Both the position numbers and the translations under genes were made by a program. From Mucilaginibacter sp. KACC 22063 (GTDB taxonomy: Bacteria; Bacteroidota; Bacteroidia; Sphingobacteriales; Sphingobacteriaceae), in NCBI RefSeq assembly GCF_028736115.1, contig NZ_CP117877.1, positions 2,914,001 to 2,978,000 of the forward strand: 64,000 bases of DNA, given 5' to 3'. Below the pieces are notes generated by a model. The model was not told the DNA's origin. It searched no databases and saw nothing but the letters and a program-made list of their open reading frames with translations. Of this stretch, positions 25,757 to 34,497 are shown one piece after another (position 1 is the stretch's first letter; every line of letters starts with the position of its first letter).

Positions 25757-27034
25757 TTACAATTTAACCAAGAACGGAAAGTTGGCTGTAGCCACCTTAT
25801 TATGCCCATCACTGATATACACAAACAACCTGTAGGCACCTTCTTTTTCAGGTGTTTTTATAGTGGCCTGGTTTAAATTATTGATAGTCACGGCATCAGT
25901 AATTGCTTGTGGCCTCGACTCGCGGTCGCCGCCTTGTTTCAGGTCAGTACTTTCGGGCAATAACTCCCATCTTGCAGTTAGTTTATCACCATTGGGGTCA
26001 TGCACATAAACTTTAGCTAAATAGGCCTTTCCTGGTTTTAATGTGACAAAATCGAGTACATGCTTACCGTCTAAAGTAAGCGAATCAAGGTGCGGTGCAC
26101 GGTTTTCAGGCCATTTGCCTGTCCATAAATATTGCATCACATCAACCACTTCATTCTCCTCGCCTTTCTCAGTAAATAAGCCATACCAAGTAGGTGTACG
26201 TTCCTGTTTCTGTCCCCATAAAAACACATAAGAACCCAGGCAATGCTTATCCACTTTTACCGATGCCTCGTAACGGCTTTTATAAACGGCAGATTTCTGG
26301 CTACTTGTTTCCTCAACCGAAGCTTTCCAAGGCGTTTGCGGTCCTTCCCAATGACCCGTCGGCCCCCATTCGGTTACCATGTAAGGACCTTCCCAACCTG
26401 CTTTACGCAATTGATCGGGCACTGAGGCCAAACCGCCATAAACCTGCACAGAAAGCAGGTCAAGATCCGGGCAACGCTCCTTGATATTGGCTACAACTGC
26501 AGGATTAACACCGGCCAGCATGGTTGTAGCCGGATGATTAGGGTCTTCCTGATGGATCATCTTTGCGATATCGTTCACCGCATTCCACACTTTTGGATTT
26601 TTATAATCAAGATTAAGCTCGTTGCCTATTCCCCATATCAGTAAAGCAGGCGAATTGCGGTATTTGATCACTTCCTGCCGAAGCTTTTCCAACTGCTGAT
26701 GCACTGCTACCGTATCATCATAATTAAAACCATGACGTTCGCGGGCCACATTAAGCCCCATAGTAACGGTTAAGTTGAGCTTTTGCGCATTGCTTAATAT
26801 TTCATCGCCATTATGGGTATCCCAAGTACGAATTGAATTGCCTCCGTATTTCGCCAGCCGATCCATATAACTTGTACCGCCTGCTCCCTTGATAAAATAA
26901 GGCTTGCCGTTTCTAATCAGTGTAAAGCCATCTTTAGTTTTTTCTACTTTAACTTTCACAGGTTGCGCAAAAGTACTTGTGCCTATAGCAACAGCAAGGC
27001 ATGCAGCAATTGCTTTATGTATAATTGATCTCAT
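25757..27034 (-). CDS. Secreted glycoside hydrolase, GH2/GH5-like TIM barrel
   Basis: 425 aa with a signal peptide (IAACLAVAIGTSTFAQ). The TIM-barrel region (about 30-300) resembles the catalytic domain of GH2-type enzymes. The likely acid/base is E139 in IWGIGNELN and the likely nucleophile E222 in MVTEWGPTG. A beta-sandwich-like C-terminal part (about 310-425) holds VYVHDPNGDKLTARWEL and AYRLFVYISDGHNKVATA. It is expected to cut a beta-linked glycan or glycoside outside the cytoplasm. Substrate unknown; no Sus pair is adjacent. Confidence 0.85.
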   Translation of the reverse strand: MRSIIHKAIAACLAVAIGTSTFAQPVKVKVEKTKDGFTLIRNGKPYFIKGAGGTSYMDRLAKYGGNSIRTWDTHNGDEILSNAQKLNLTVTMGLNVARERHGFNYDDTVAVHQQLEKLRQEVIKYRNSPALLIWGIGNELNLDYKNPKVWNAVNDIAKMIHQEDPNHPATTMLAGVNPAVVANIKERCPDLDLLSVQVYGGLASVPDQLRKAGWEGPYMVTEWGPTGHWEGPQTPWKASVEETSSQKSAVYKSRYEASVKVDKHCLGSYVFLWGQKQERTPTWYGLFTEKGEENEVVDVMQYLWTGKWPENRAPHLDSLTLDGKHVLDFVTLKPGKAYLAKVYVHDPNGDKLTARWELLPESTDLKQGGDRESRPQAITDAVTINNLNQATIKTPEKEGAYRLFVYISDGHNKVATANFPFLVKL

Positions 27035-27101
27035 GTTGTTTATAAACAGGTATACTGAATTGCTAAATTAGCAGTAATAAACATCAACCATCGTAATATT
27101 T

Positions 27102-27317
27102 ATGAAACACTTAAAAAGCACAAGCGCGATTAAAGGCGTTGGAATAGCCGGAGTCGGCGCGGCGGGCATAGCTGCAATTGCCATTGGTTCTGCAGCATTA
27201 GGTGCATTGGCTATTGGCGCACTTGCCATTAAAAGGCTGGCCATACAAAAGGCCGTAATCAAAGATTTAAAGGTAGAGAACCTTACCGTAAGCAATTTAA
27301 CAGTAGAAAATAAATAG
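27102..27317 (+). CDS. Small pentad-repeat protein
   Basis: 71 aa. After a Gly/Ala-rich hydrophobic N-terminal part (about 10-40) the sequence runs in five-residue steps: AIGAL, AIKRL, AIQKA, VIKDL, KVENL, TVSNL, TVEN. Position 5 is mostly Leu and position 2 Ile/Val. This spacing suits a pentapeptide-type right-handed beta-helix that becomes hydrophilic toward the C-terminus, perhaps with the N-terminal part in or on the membrane. Divergent from the glycoside hydrolase; its own terminator follows at once. Function unknown. Confidence 0.75.
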   Translation: MKHLKSTSAIKGVGIAGVGAAGIAAIAIGSAALGALAIGALAIKRLAIQKAVIKDLKVENLTVSNLTVENK

Positions 27318-27345
27318 AAAGGCAGCGTAATTACGCTGCCTTTCT
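27316..27345. terminator. Perfect palindromic terminator
   Basis: Two 15-bp arms (AGAAAGGCAGCGTAA and its complement) meet without a spacer. The left arm overlaps the stop codon of the pentad-repeat gene. It shares AGAAAGGCAGC with the palindrome at 25408-25453. Confidence 0.88.
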
Positions 27346-27374
27346 TGATTCAATTGGTGATTGTTAGAGCCTGA

Positions 27375-28214
27375 TTAACCCTGATACGCCATAGAGCGGG
27401 TGAGTTCTTCATTTAACCTGAATTCTTTTTCAAGGTAATCCAGCTTACTCATTGCACGGTCGTAAGCATCGTTGCCTAATAAAAGATACAACGGTGGGTT
27501 TTCCTGCTCGCTTACTTCAATAATAGCTTCTATCGCTTTTTGCGGATCGCCTACTTGTTTTCCATCCATCTGTAAATACTTTGTTTGTACGTTTCTTACC
27601 TGTTGGTACTCTGCAATTGGCCTTTTAGCCACAGCCAGCGACTCTGAATTTAGGAAGCTGGTGCGGAATGCGCCAGGCGCAACAACGGTTACATTAATAC
27701 CAAATTCTTTAACATCCTGTGCCAGCACATCAGACAGGCCAATCACCGAATATTTTGTTGCTGCGTAAATAGCAAAACCACATCCGGGCGCTATACCTGC
27801 AATTGAAGAGATATTAATGATATGACCTGATTGTTGTTTACGCAGATAAGGCATAACGCTACGGATAACGTTAAGCGTACCGAACACATTAACATCGAAG
27901 TTGCTGCGGGTTTCTTCGTCGGTCAGTTCTTCTATGCTGCCTGCTATGCCATAGCCTGCGTTGTTTACAACAACATCAAACCGGCCGAAAGTTTTATAAG
28001 TGATGTTAATGGCTTCACCAACACAATCTTCTGTGGTTAAATTCATTTGAAGTGGCAAGAAACGATCGCTTTTAGGGCCGATAGCTTCTACCAGTTCATC
28101 AACATTGCGTGATGTAGCAGCTACTATATGTCCTTCGTTAAGTACCTGTTTGGCCAGTAGCAGGCCAAAACCTTTTGATGCCCCTGTTATGAACCATACT
28201 TTTTTGTTTTCCAT
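27375..28214 (-). CDS. SDR-family oxidoreductase
   Basis: 279 aa from ATG 28214 (MENKKVWFITGASKGFG); the frame stays open upstream to 28301 but has no sequence resembling the family there. The cofactor loop is TGASKGFGLLLAK, then NNAGYGIAG, NISSIAGIAPG and YAATKYSVIGL with the catalytic Tyr/Lys. It resembles the YusZ/SDR-type of about 280 aa often annotated as oxidoreductase or short-chain dehydrogenase. It is just downstream of the AraC regulator on the same strand, a common regulator-target pairing. Confidence 0.92.
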   Translation of the reverse strand: MENKKVWFITGASKGFGLLLAKQVLNEGHIVAATSRNVDELVEAIGPKSDRFLPLQMNLTTEDCVGEAINITYKTFGRFDVVVNNAGYGIAGSIEELTDEETRSNFDVNVFGTLNVIRSVMPYLRKQQSGHIINISSIAGIAPGCGFAIYAATKYSVIGLSDVLAQDVKEFGINVTVVAPGAFRTSFLNSESLAVAKRPIAEYQQVRNVQTKYLQMDGKQVGDPQKAIEAIIEVSEQENPPLYLLLGNDAYDRAMSKLDYLEKEFRLNEELTRSMAYQG

Positions 28215-28297
28215 AATACTGCTTGATTTTGATAATACAAAGTTAAAGCAGCAATGCACCCAAGCGGTTATATTATCCAAACAGATAATTACAAAAT

Positions 28298-29203
28298 TCA
28301 AACATTTCTAAATGAACCCGGCGTAATATTGGTCTTTTTCTTGAAGAAGTTATTAAAGTGTGTAGGCTCTTCAAAGCCCAGGCAATAAGCAATCTCAGAA
28401 ATATTCCAGTCGGTGTGGCGCAGTAAAGATTTAGCCTCACTTACTAATCTTTCAGAAATACGGTCTGTAGTAGTTTTACCTGTGGTTTGGCGTACAGCAC
28501 GGTTAAGGTGATTGACGTGTATAGCCAACTGCCTTGCAAAATCATTTGCCGAACGCAGCATAAACCGCTGAGACGGGTTCTCAATAGGAAACTGGCGTTC
28601 CAGTAGTTCTGTAAATACAGCTGTGATACGTGAGTTGGCATCCGGATGCTGGTATAGCGTGGTAGACGGCTGCGTTTTTAAAGCGTAATGGATCATTTCG
28701 GTGGCGTAGCTGCGCAAAAGATCATATTTATAAAGATAATCTGATTCCATTTCTGCGATCATTTTCTCAAACAACCGGCAGATTTCCTCCTCCTGCTCTT
28801 TATTTAAAGAATATGCGGGCATACCACCCGGCTGAAACATGGGCAGCTCCGTTAGGCCGTTACGCATTTTATCAGTAAAAAACTCCTGGGTAAAAATGCA
28901 GAAGTAACCTGAAGTATCATCACTTAAAGACTCCCATTTGTAGGGCACATTAGGGTTAAAGAAGATTAAAGAAGTCCCCTCAGCCTCCACACTCTTATCT
29001 GCATAGTGACATCTGAACTTGCCCCTTGATATACTGATCTTGTAAAAGCTCCTCCTGCTGTAGCTAACCGTTGAACCACCTTGCGGAGTTATGCAATCTT
29101 CTCTTCTGAAAACATTAAAATGTCCTAAATCACTTTGCAGGTTATCAGGCAGCCAATTCAGTTTCTTCTGATAAAAATCTTCGAGGGATTCTGTCTTATC
29201 CAT
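28298..29203 (-). CDS. AraC-family transcriptional regulator
   Basis: 301 aa. An N-terminal cupin-like ligand domain (about 30-170) is followed by two HTH motifs at about 200-300: NDFARQLAIHVNHLNRAVRQTTG and WNISEIAYCLGFEEPTHFNNFFKKKTNITPGSFR (shown in parts). The second is the family signature. It ends 83 bp upstream of the SDR gene, which it probably controls. The inducer is unknown. Confidence 0.93.
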   Translation of the reverse strand: MDKTESLEDFYQKKLNWLPDNLQSDLGHFNVFRREDCITPQGGSTVSYSRRSFYKISISRGKFRCHYADKSVEAEGTSLIFFNPNVPYKWESLSDDTSGYFCIFTQEFFTDKMRNGLTELPMFQPGGMPAYSLNKEQEEEICRLFEKMIAEMESDYLYKYDLLRSYATEMIHYALKTQPSTTLYQHPDANSRITAVFTELLERQFPIENPSQRFMLRSANDFARQLAIHVNHLNRAVRQTTGKTTTDRISERLVSEAKSLLRHTDWNISEIAYCLGFEEPTHFNNFFKKKTNITPGSFRNV

Positions 29204-29378
29204 AACACAAAGCTACACAAATCAAACACAACATATAAATCTTAATGTCATTTTAGAAATTGGAGGACGAATACGATATTATTTGAATCCTGTACTTTTT
29301 GATTAAGCCCCCCACTTTGTGCTTTGCCATTATTACAGGTATTACTTAAATTGGCTCATTAGTCTGAAAATTTATTGC

Positions 29379-30734
29379 ATGAACAAACAGCAGGTACTTG
29401 ATTATATACAAGCCAATAACATACATCATATCAAATTTGCCTTTGCCGATATTGACGGCATTTTGCGCGGAAAGGTAATCCATGTTAAAAAGTTTGAGGA
29501 GGGTCTTGACAGCGGATATGGCTTTTGCGATGTGGTGTTTGGCTGGGATAGCGCAGATGCCCTTTATGACAATACCTCTTTTACTGGCTGGCATACCGGC
29601 TATCCGGATCAGCCATGCCGTATCGACCTGTCAACCTTAAGGACTATTCCCTGGCAGGATAACATCCCATTCTTCATAGCCGATTATAGCGGCGTCGATA
29701 CTACCGATGTGCCCTGCCCGCGCACACTGCTTAAGCATGTGGCAAAACAATGCGAGGATATGGGCTTTCATTCTGAATTTGCGCAGGAGTTTGAGTGGTT
29801 CAACTTTAACGAATCGCCAAAATCACTGGCTCAAAAATCATTCACCAATATTGAGCCGCTTAGTCCTGGTATGTTTGGTTATTCGATACTTCGCTCGTCA
29901 CAGCATAGCGCTTTTTATTATGACCTGATCAACCTGTTAGAGCAGTTCAACATACCGATAGAAGGCATACATACGGAAACCGGTCCGGGCGTTTATGAAG
30001 CCGCCATTATACACGACCATGTGCTGGCCGCTGCCGATAAAGCTGCCTTATTAAAGAATGCCGTTAAAGAAATCGCCAGTAAGCATGGCATCATGGCTTC
30101 ATTTATGGCTAAGTGGAATGAAAGCCTACCGGGTTGCAGCGGGCATATCCATCAAAGCCTTTGGAGTATGGATAAATTGCAAAACTTATTCTTTAATCCG
30201 GAAGATGAGCTGAACATGAGCGATACCATGAAGCATTATCTTGCAGGGCAGCTTTACTGCCTGCCGCATATAGTACCCATGTACGCGCCTACCGTTAACA
30301 GCTATAAAAGATTAGTTGAAGGTGCCTGGGCACCCACTACCATTACCTGGGGTATAAATAACCGCACTGCAGCTATCCGGATACTTAACCAGTCGGAAAA
30401 ATATGCCCGTGTAGAAACCCGCATCCCGGGCGCGGATGCTAACCCATACCTTGCCTTAGCTGCGGCACTTGCTTCGGGCTTGTATGGCATTAAGCATAAA
30501 TTACCGTTAACCACTCCGCCGACTACCGGCAATGGCTATGCTGATAAAGCTAACGGCATAATACCGTCTAACCTTTACGAAGCGGCATCGGCAATGAAAG
30601 CATCTTCGGTAGCCAAAGAGCTTTTCGGAGAAAGCTTTACAGAACATTTTGTTAATACCCGTTTTTGGGAATGGCGGCAGTTTGCAAAACATGTGACAGA
30701 TTGGGAATTAAAGCGTTACTTTGAAATTATTTAA
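29379..30734 (+). CDS. Glutamine synthetase-family enzyme (gamma-glutamyl ligase type)
   Basis: 451 aa from ATG 29379; an in-frame extension to 29319 has no family sequence. It has the GS beta-grasp N-domain (IKFAFADIDGILRGKVI) and catalytic domain. Visible metal and substrate motifs include EFAQEFEWFNF, HTETGPGVYEA, GCSGHIHQSLW and NRTAAIRI...ETRIPGADANPYLALAA. Its length and wording fit GlnT/PuuA-like enzymes that join glutamate to an amine rather than central GlnA. It leads an operon with a kinase-like and a HAD protein, so a dedicated amine substrate is likely (inference). Confidence 0.88.
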   Translation: MNKQQVLDYIQANNIHHIKFAFADIDGILRGKVIHVKKFEEGLDSGYGFCDVVFGWDSADALYDNTSFTGWHTGYPDQPCRIDLSTLRTIPWQDNIPFFIADYSGVDTTDVPCPRTLLKHVAKQCEDMGFHSEFAQEFEWFNFNESPKSLAQKSFTNIEPLSPGMFGYSILRSSQHSAFYYDLINLLEQFNIPIEGIHTETGPGVYEAAIIHDHVLAAADKAALLKNAVKEIASKHGIMASFMAKWNESLPGCSGHIHQSLWSMDKLQNLFFNPEDELNMSDTMKHYLAGQLYCLPHIVPMYAPTVNSYKRLVEGAWAPTTITWGINNRTAAIRILNQSEKYARVETRIPGADANPYLALAAALASGLYGIKHKLPLTTPPTTGNGYADKANGIIPSNLYEAASAMKASSVAKELFGESFTEHFVNTRFWEWRQFAKHVTDWELKRYFEII

Positions 30735-30756
30735 CCAATAGGGTTAACAACCAATT

Positions 30757-31806
30757 ATGGAACATGAATTAGGTACGCTGATCATTCGTAAAGCGTGGGA
30801 AGGCTATGATGCGTCAAAGGTAATTCGCAGCATAGAAGATATTAGTGCTAACGTATCAACCAATAAAGTTTTTAAGATCACATTTGAGGACGAGGATATT
30901 GTAATTGCCAAGCTATCGAGCTTTGGCAAGTATGATTATTTCAAAGAGGATCACCGTATAATACATAGCTTATCAAACAATCTCTTATACCCTTTCGAAA
31001 ATTTTCTTGCCAAATCTTTGCTAAAAAATAACCGGGTATATATGTACCGTTACAGGCAAGGTAAGGTAGATGCCTGGGTGGTATTTTACAACCCTACCCG
31101 CATTATGGACCGTATGCCACGCCGGTTGGATGAAGGGCATATTGTTAAGCTGGCCCAACAGGCGGCGCGCTTTCATAAGGCATGTTCAAGAGTGAGTAAA
31201 GTATTGCCTAAATCATCTAAAACAATGCGTAAGGATATCAATGCCTTACTTGACGAAATCGCAAAAAATGAAAATCAGTTTGGCACCCGCACCCAGGTTG
31301 ACCAGCTCAAATATCATTGCGATCTTTACCTGAAAGGCCGTGCCAAGTACGCAGCCAATACCTTTGAAACTATCCCGGTATTTATCGACTGGAATATCGG
31401 CAACTTCTCGGTAACTGGCGACATGGAGTTTTATTCGCGTTGGGATTACGACTGGTTCAGGATGAGTAACCGCATCATGGACTTTTACTTCTTTAGCCGT
31501 GTGGTATCAAACGTAGGCGACAGAACGGTGTTTAGCTATTATATGACTACGCTGATGGAAGACCGCTTTCAACTTTTCTTACAGGAATACCACAAACTAA
31601 ATCCCCTAACTATTAACGAAGTTGGTTTTATGAAAGAAGCCTATCGTTTTTTCATTTTAAACTATGTAATAAAAGATGGCAAGCACTTTTTTCACGAGCA
31701 ATATGCTAAGAAATTGCAACAGGAAGCTTACGACATTTATCTGCCATCGGTAGACCGTGATTTCGATGCCTTGGCCATTATTGATGCCCTTAAATTAAGA
31801 AACTAA
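30757..31806 (+). CDS. APH/choline-kinase-fold phosphotransferase-like protein
   Basis: 349 aa. The weak N-lobe contains KVFKITFEDEDIVIAKLSS with a nucleotide-contacting Lys. A catalytic loop follows as FIDWNIGNFSV (family HGDxxxxN becomes FID....N). The metal-binding segment is WDYDWFRMSNRIMDF. The usual His before the catalytic Asp is missing. Such kinases phosphorylate small molecules (sugars, amines, choline). It is 22 bp after the GS-like gene and four bases before the HAD gene. Substrate unknown. Confidence 0.65.
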   Translation: MEHELGTLIIRKAWEGYDASKVIRSIEDISANVSTNKVFKITFEDEDIVIAKLSSFGKYDYFKEDHRIIHSLSNNLLYPFENFLAKSLLKNNRVYMYRYRQGKVDAWVVFYNPTRIMDRMPRRLDEGHIVKLAQQAARFHKACSRVSKVLPKSSKTMRKDINALLDEIAKNENQFGTRTQVDQLKYHCDLYLKGRAKYAANTFETIPVFIDWNIGNFSVTGDMEFYSRWDYDWFRMSNRIMDFYFFSRVVSNVGDRTVFSYYMTTLMEDRFQLFLQEYHKLNPLTINEVGFMKEAYRFFILNYVIKDGKHFFHEQYAKKLQQEAYDIYLPSVDRDFDALAIIDALKLRN

Positions 31807-31810
31807 GAAT

Positions 31811-32665
31811 ATGATTGATACGGTTGACTTTAAAGAAGTAATTGACCAATACAGCGTTATATTTTTTGATGCTTTTGGTGTTATTAAAACGCATAACGGC
31901 ATGGTGACCGGTGTCGACAGGACATTCGAGTACCTTAAGGCAACCAACAAAGAATATTATATAGTTACCAATGATGCATCGCGCAGTCCGCTGCAATTGG
32001 CGCAATCGTTTCACCGTATTGGTTTAACCAGTATTGAGCAAGACCGCATTATTTCATCAGGGATGCTGGCTAAGGAGTACCTGGACCTGAAAGTAAACGA
32101 TGGTATTGTAGCTTATCTTGGCCCTCAAAATTCGGCACATTATATAGACAGCAGCGGCCTTCACACCTTACCTGTAAGCGCCATTAATGATGACAATATT
32201 GACCAGGTAAACGCACTGGTTTTTCTGGATGATGAGGGCTTTGACTGGTTTAATGACCTCAACAAAACCCTGAACCTGGTACGCAAGCGCAATATCCCGG
32301 TAATTGTGGCTAATACCGATTTTGCTTATCCGCTTAACATGACTGATGTAGCCATAGCCATCGGCGGCTTATCCTACATGATCGAGCAAATTGTAGGCAA
32401 GCGTTTCATTCGTTTTGGCAAGCCGGATTCGCAGATGTTTATGTTTGCTTATGATCTATTGCGCGAGAATAGCCAGGTAAGCAAAAAGGATATATTAATG
32501 GTGGGCGATACTTTGCAAACCGATATTCTTGGCGGAAATAAATTTGGGCTGGATACCGTACTTGTACTTACAGGCAACACGCTGCCTGCCGATGCGCATA
32601 ACAGAATTACCTCGTCGGGCATTATTCCTACTTACATTTGCAAAGACGCCGTGATTAAATATTAA
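31811..32665 (+). CDS. HAD-IIA-family (NagD-like) phosphatase or phosphatase-like protein
   Basis: 284 aa. Motif I is IFFDAFGVIKTHNG near 17-30 with nucleophile D20, but the usual +2 Asp is Phe. Motif II is IVTNDASRS (about 51-59), then a NagD-type cap, motif III near FGKPDSQMF, and motif IV MVGDTLQTDILGGNKFG (about 230-246). Related HAD-IIA subgroups carry DVWGV at motif I, so an aromatic residue is not unique. Dephosphorylation of a product of the neighbouring kinase-like protein is a guess. Confidence 0.85.
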   Translation: MIDTVDFKEVIDQYSVIFFDAFGVIKTHNGMVTGVDRTFEYLKATNKEYYIVTNDASRSPLQLAQSFHRIGLTSIEQDRIISSGMLAKEYLDLKVNDGIVAYLGPQNSAHYIDSSGLHTLPVSAINDDNIDQVNALVFLDDEGFDWFNDLNKTLNLVRKRNIPVIVANTDFAYPLNMTDVAIAIGGLSYMIEQIVGKRFIRFGKPDSQMFMFAYDLLRENSQVSKKDILMVGDTLQTDILGGNKFGLDTVLVLTGNTLPADAHNRITSSGIIPTYICKDAVIKY

Positions 32666-32699
32666 CATGAAGCCTCTGCATAATAGAGGCTTCATGTTT
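32665..32699. terminator. Rho-independent terminator after GS/APH/HAD operon
   Basis: ACATGAAGCCTCT (32665-32677) pairs exactly with AGAGGCTTCATGT (32685-32697) around a 7-nt loop, followed by TT. It also serves the convergent aldo/keto reductase gene. Confidence 0.88.
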
Positions 32700-32704
32700 A
32701 AGGA

Positions 32705-33685
32705 TCAACTAAATCCTAATACCGGATGCGGCTGATAAGGCTCTTCCAATCGTTTGATCTGATCATCCGTAAGCTTCACAGACAGTGAGGCAACAGCATC
32801 TTCCAGATGGCCCGGTTTGCTTGCACCAATAATAGGCGAAGTAATCACCGGCTTGGCAAGCATCCACGCTAAGGCAACCTGCGCATTTGGCACACCAATT
32901 TCCTGCGCTATTTCGGTCACACGGTTAACCACTTCAAAGTCAGATTCGGCACCGTAAAGTGATTTACCAAATGCATCTGTTTTTGCACGCTCGGTTTCGT
33001 TGCGTTCTTTGCCACGGTTACCTGTAAGCAATCCCCTCGCTAATGGCGACCATGGAATAACGGCAATTTTTTGATCGGCGCAAAAAGGCAACATTTCGCG
33101 CTCTTCTTCCCGGTAAACTAAATTGTAATGCGGCTGCATAGATACAAAGCGTGTCCAGCCGTGCAGGTCGGCAATATATTGAGCTTTGGCAAACTGCCAT
33201 GAATACATAGAAGAAGCGCCGATGTAGCGTGCCTTACCAGCTTTAACAATGTCATGCAAGGCCTCCATTGTTTCCTCAATAGGCGTATCATAATCCCAGC
33301 GGTGGATCTGATATAGGTCTACATAGTCTGTACCTAAACGCTTAAGGCTGGCATCAATCGCACTCATGATATGCTTACGCGAAAGGCCTTTATCGTTAGG
33401 CCCCGGCCCCATCGGGTTAAAAACCTTGGTTGCCAAAACCACATCGTCGCGTTTTGTAAAGTCGCGCAGGGCTCGGCCCACCACCTCTTCGCTGGCTCCG
33501 GCTGTATAAACATCGGCAGTATCAAAAAAATTGATCCCCAATTCAAGCGCTTTCTTTATGAATGGGCGGCTTTGTTCTTCATTTAATGCCCAAGGCCACC
33601 GCTCGGTGGGTGTACCATAGGTCATGGTGCCGAGGCATAAACGAGATACCGTTATACCTGTATTTCCAAATCTTGTATATTCCAT
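32705..33685 (-). CDS. Aldo/keto reductase
   Basis: 326 aa TIM-barrel NADPH oxidoreductase. The active-site Asp/Tyr/Lys/His appear in NFFDTADVYTAGASEEVVG (about 51-69), VVLATKVFNPMG (about 81-92) and DLYQIHRWDYDTPIEETME (about 122-140). The cofactor-binding C-terminus is SPIIGASKPGHLEDAV. It matches the yeast-AAD/YajO-like subgroup. Carbonyl substrate unknown. Single gene; not clearly tied to either neighbour. Confidence 0.94.
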   Translation of the reverse strand: MEYTRFGNTGITVSRLCLGTMTYGTPTERWPWALNEEQSRPFIKKALELGINFFDTADVYTAGASEEVVGRALRDFTKRDDVVLATKVFNPMGPGPNDKGLSRKHIMSAIDASLKRLGTDYVDLYQIHRWDYDTPIEETMEALHDIVKAGKARYIGASSMYSWQFAKAQYIADLHGWTRFVSMQPHYNLVYREEEREMLPFCADQKIAVIPWSPLARGLLTGNRGKERNETERAKTDAFGKSLYGAESDFEVVNRVTEIAQEIGVPNAQVALAWMLAKPVITSPIIGASKPGHLEDAVASLSVKLTDDQIKRLEEPYQPHPVLGFS

Positions 33686-33790
33686 TTTAGTTAGTTATAG
33701 ATGGATATTAATTATACAAATTTTGCGTATTGATTGATTTAACAATTACCTTTTTCAAACAAATCGTTACGTTATTCAAACAACAATAAA

Positions 33791-33818
33791 TTTGTCTTAA
33801 TCGGGTTACCTATCTTTG
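33791..33818 (+). promoter_or_regulatory. Candidate promoter for methyltransferase gene
   Basis: TTTG at 33791-33794 and TATCTTTG at 33811-33818 fit the Bacteroidetes TTTG / TAnnTTTG consensus, with a 16-base spacer that is slightly short. Transcription would start near 33825. This rules out the in-frame TTG at 33816 as start codon and supports ATG 33840. Confidence 0.5.
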
Positions 33819-33839
33819 ATTGCATTTAATCCCTATTTT

Positions 33840-34442
33840 ATGAGTTCTGTTAAAGATACCGCATCCATTTTTCGTTACCACCGCGACATGATCGAAAAGC
33901 ATGGCACCGGAAATACGTCAACCTTAGGGTGGAAAGCTCCTGAAAATCAAAAAGACAGGTTTAAGATATTAGCCACTGTTGCCGACCTTAATAATCATTC
34001 TGTATTGGATGCTGGCTGCGGACATGGCGACTTGTGCGAATACTTGCATAAGCTATATCCTGATGTAAAATATATGGGCATGGAGCAAATACCCGAATTA
34101 CTTGATGTTGCTGTTAAACGGTATAACGACTGGCCGGAGACTACATTTATGCAAGGTAATTTCCTTTCCCCAGCGATGCCTTTTACAGATTATATCATCG
34201 TTTGCGGATCACTAAATTACCACCATAGCGACCCTGAATATATTTACAAAGCCATATCAAAATTGTATGATAACTGCCGCTATGCGTTAGCTTTTAATCT
34301 GCTCAGTAACATTGCAGAAAACGGCCTGATCATGTCGTACAACAAAGCGCATATCTTATCCTATTGCCAAACCTTGTCAAAGAATGTGATACTGAAAGAT
34401 GATTACACTGACGATGACTTCACTATTTTTATGTACCATTAA
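33840..34442 (+). CDS. Class I SAM-dependent methyltransferase
   Basis: 200 aa. Motif I is SVLDAGCGHGDLCEYLHKLYP (about 52-72, in parts), followed by the acidic strand-2 residue in YMGMEQIPELLDVA and the strand-4 DYIIVCGSLNYH. C-terminal half is typical Rossmann. It is at the head of the biosynthetic region and 55 bp before an ABC exporter gene. Acceptor substrate unknown. Confidence 0.88.
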   Translation: MSSVKDTASIFRYHRDMIEKHGTGNTSTLGWKAPENQKDRFKILATVADLNNHSVLDAGCGHGDLCEYLHKLYPDVKYMGMEQIPELLDVAVKRYNDWPETTFMQGNFLSPAMPFTDYIIVCGSLNYHHSDPEYIYKAISKLYDNCRYALAFNLLSNIAENGLIMSYNKAHILSYCQTLSKNVILKDDYTDDDFTIFMYH

Positions 34443-34497
34443 TATCAGCTTAAAGCAACCTTGCTCGCTTATTTGACGTGTTCAGATAAAAAAGCAT

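Noticed and set aside
29319..29378. Extended N-terminus of the GS-like protein
   Set aside because: The extra 20 residues match nothing in the family and ATG 29379 is the natural start.
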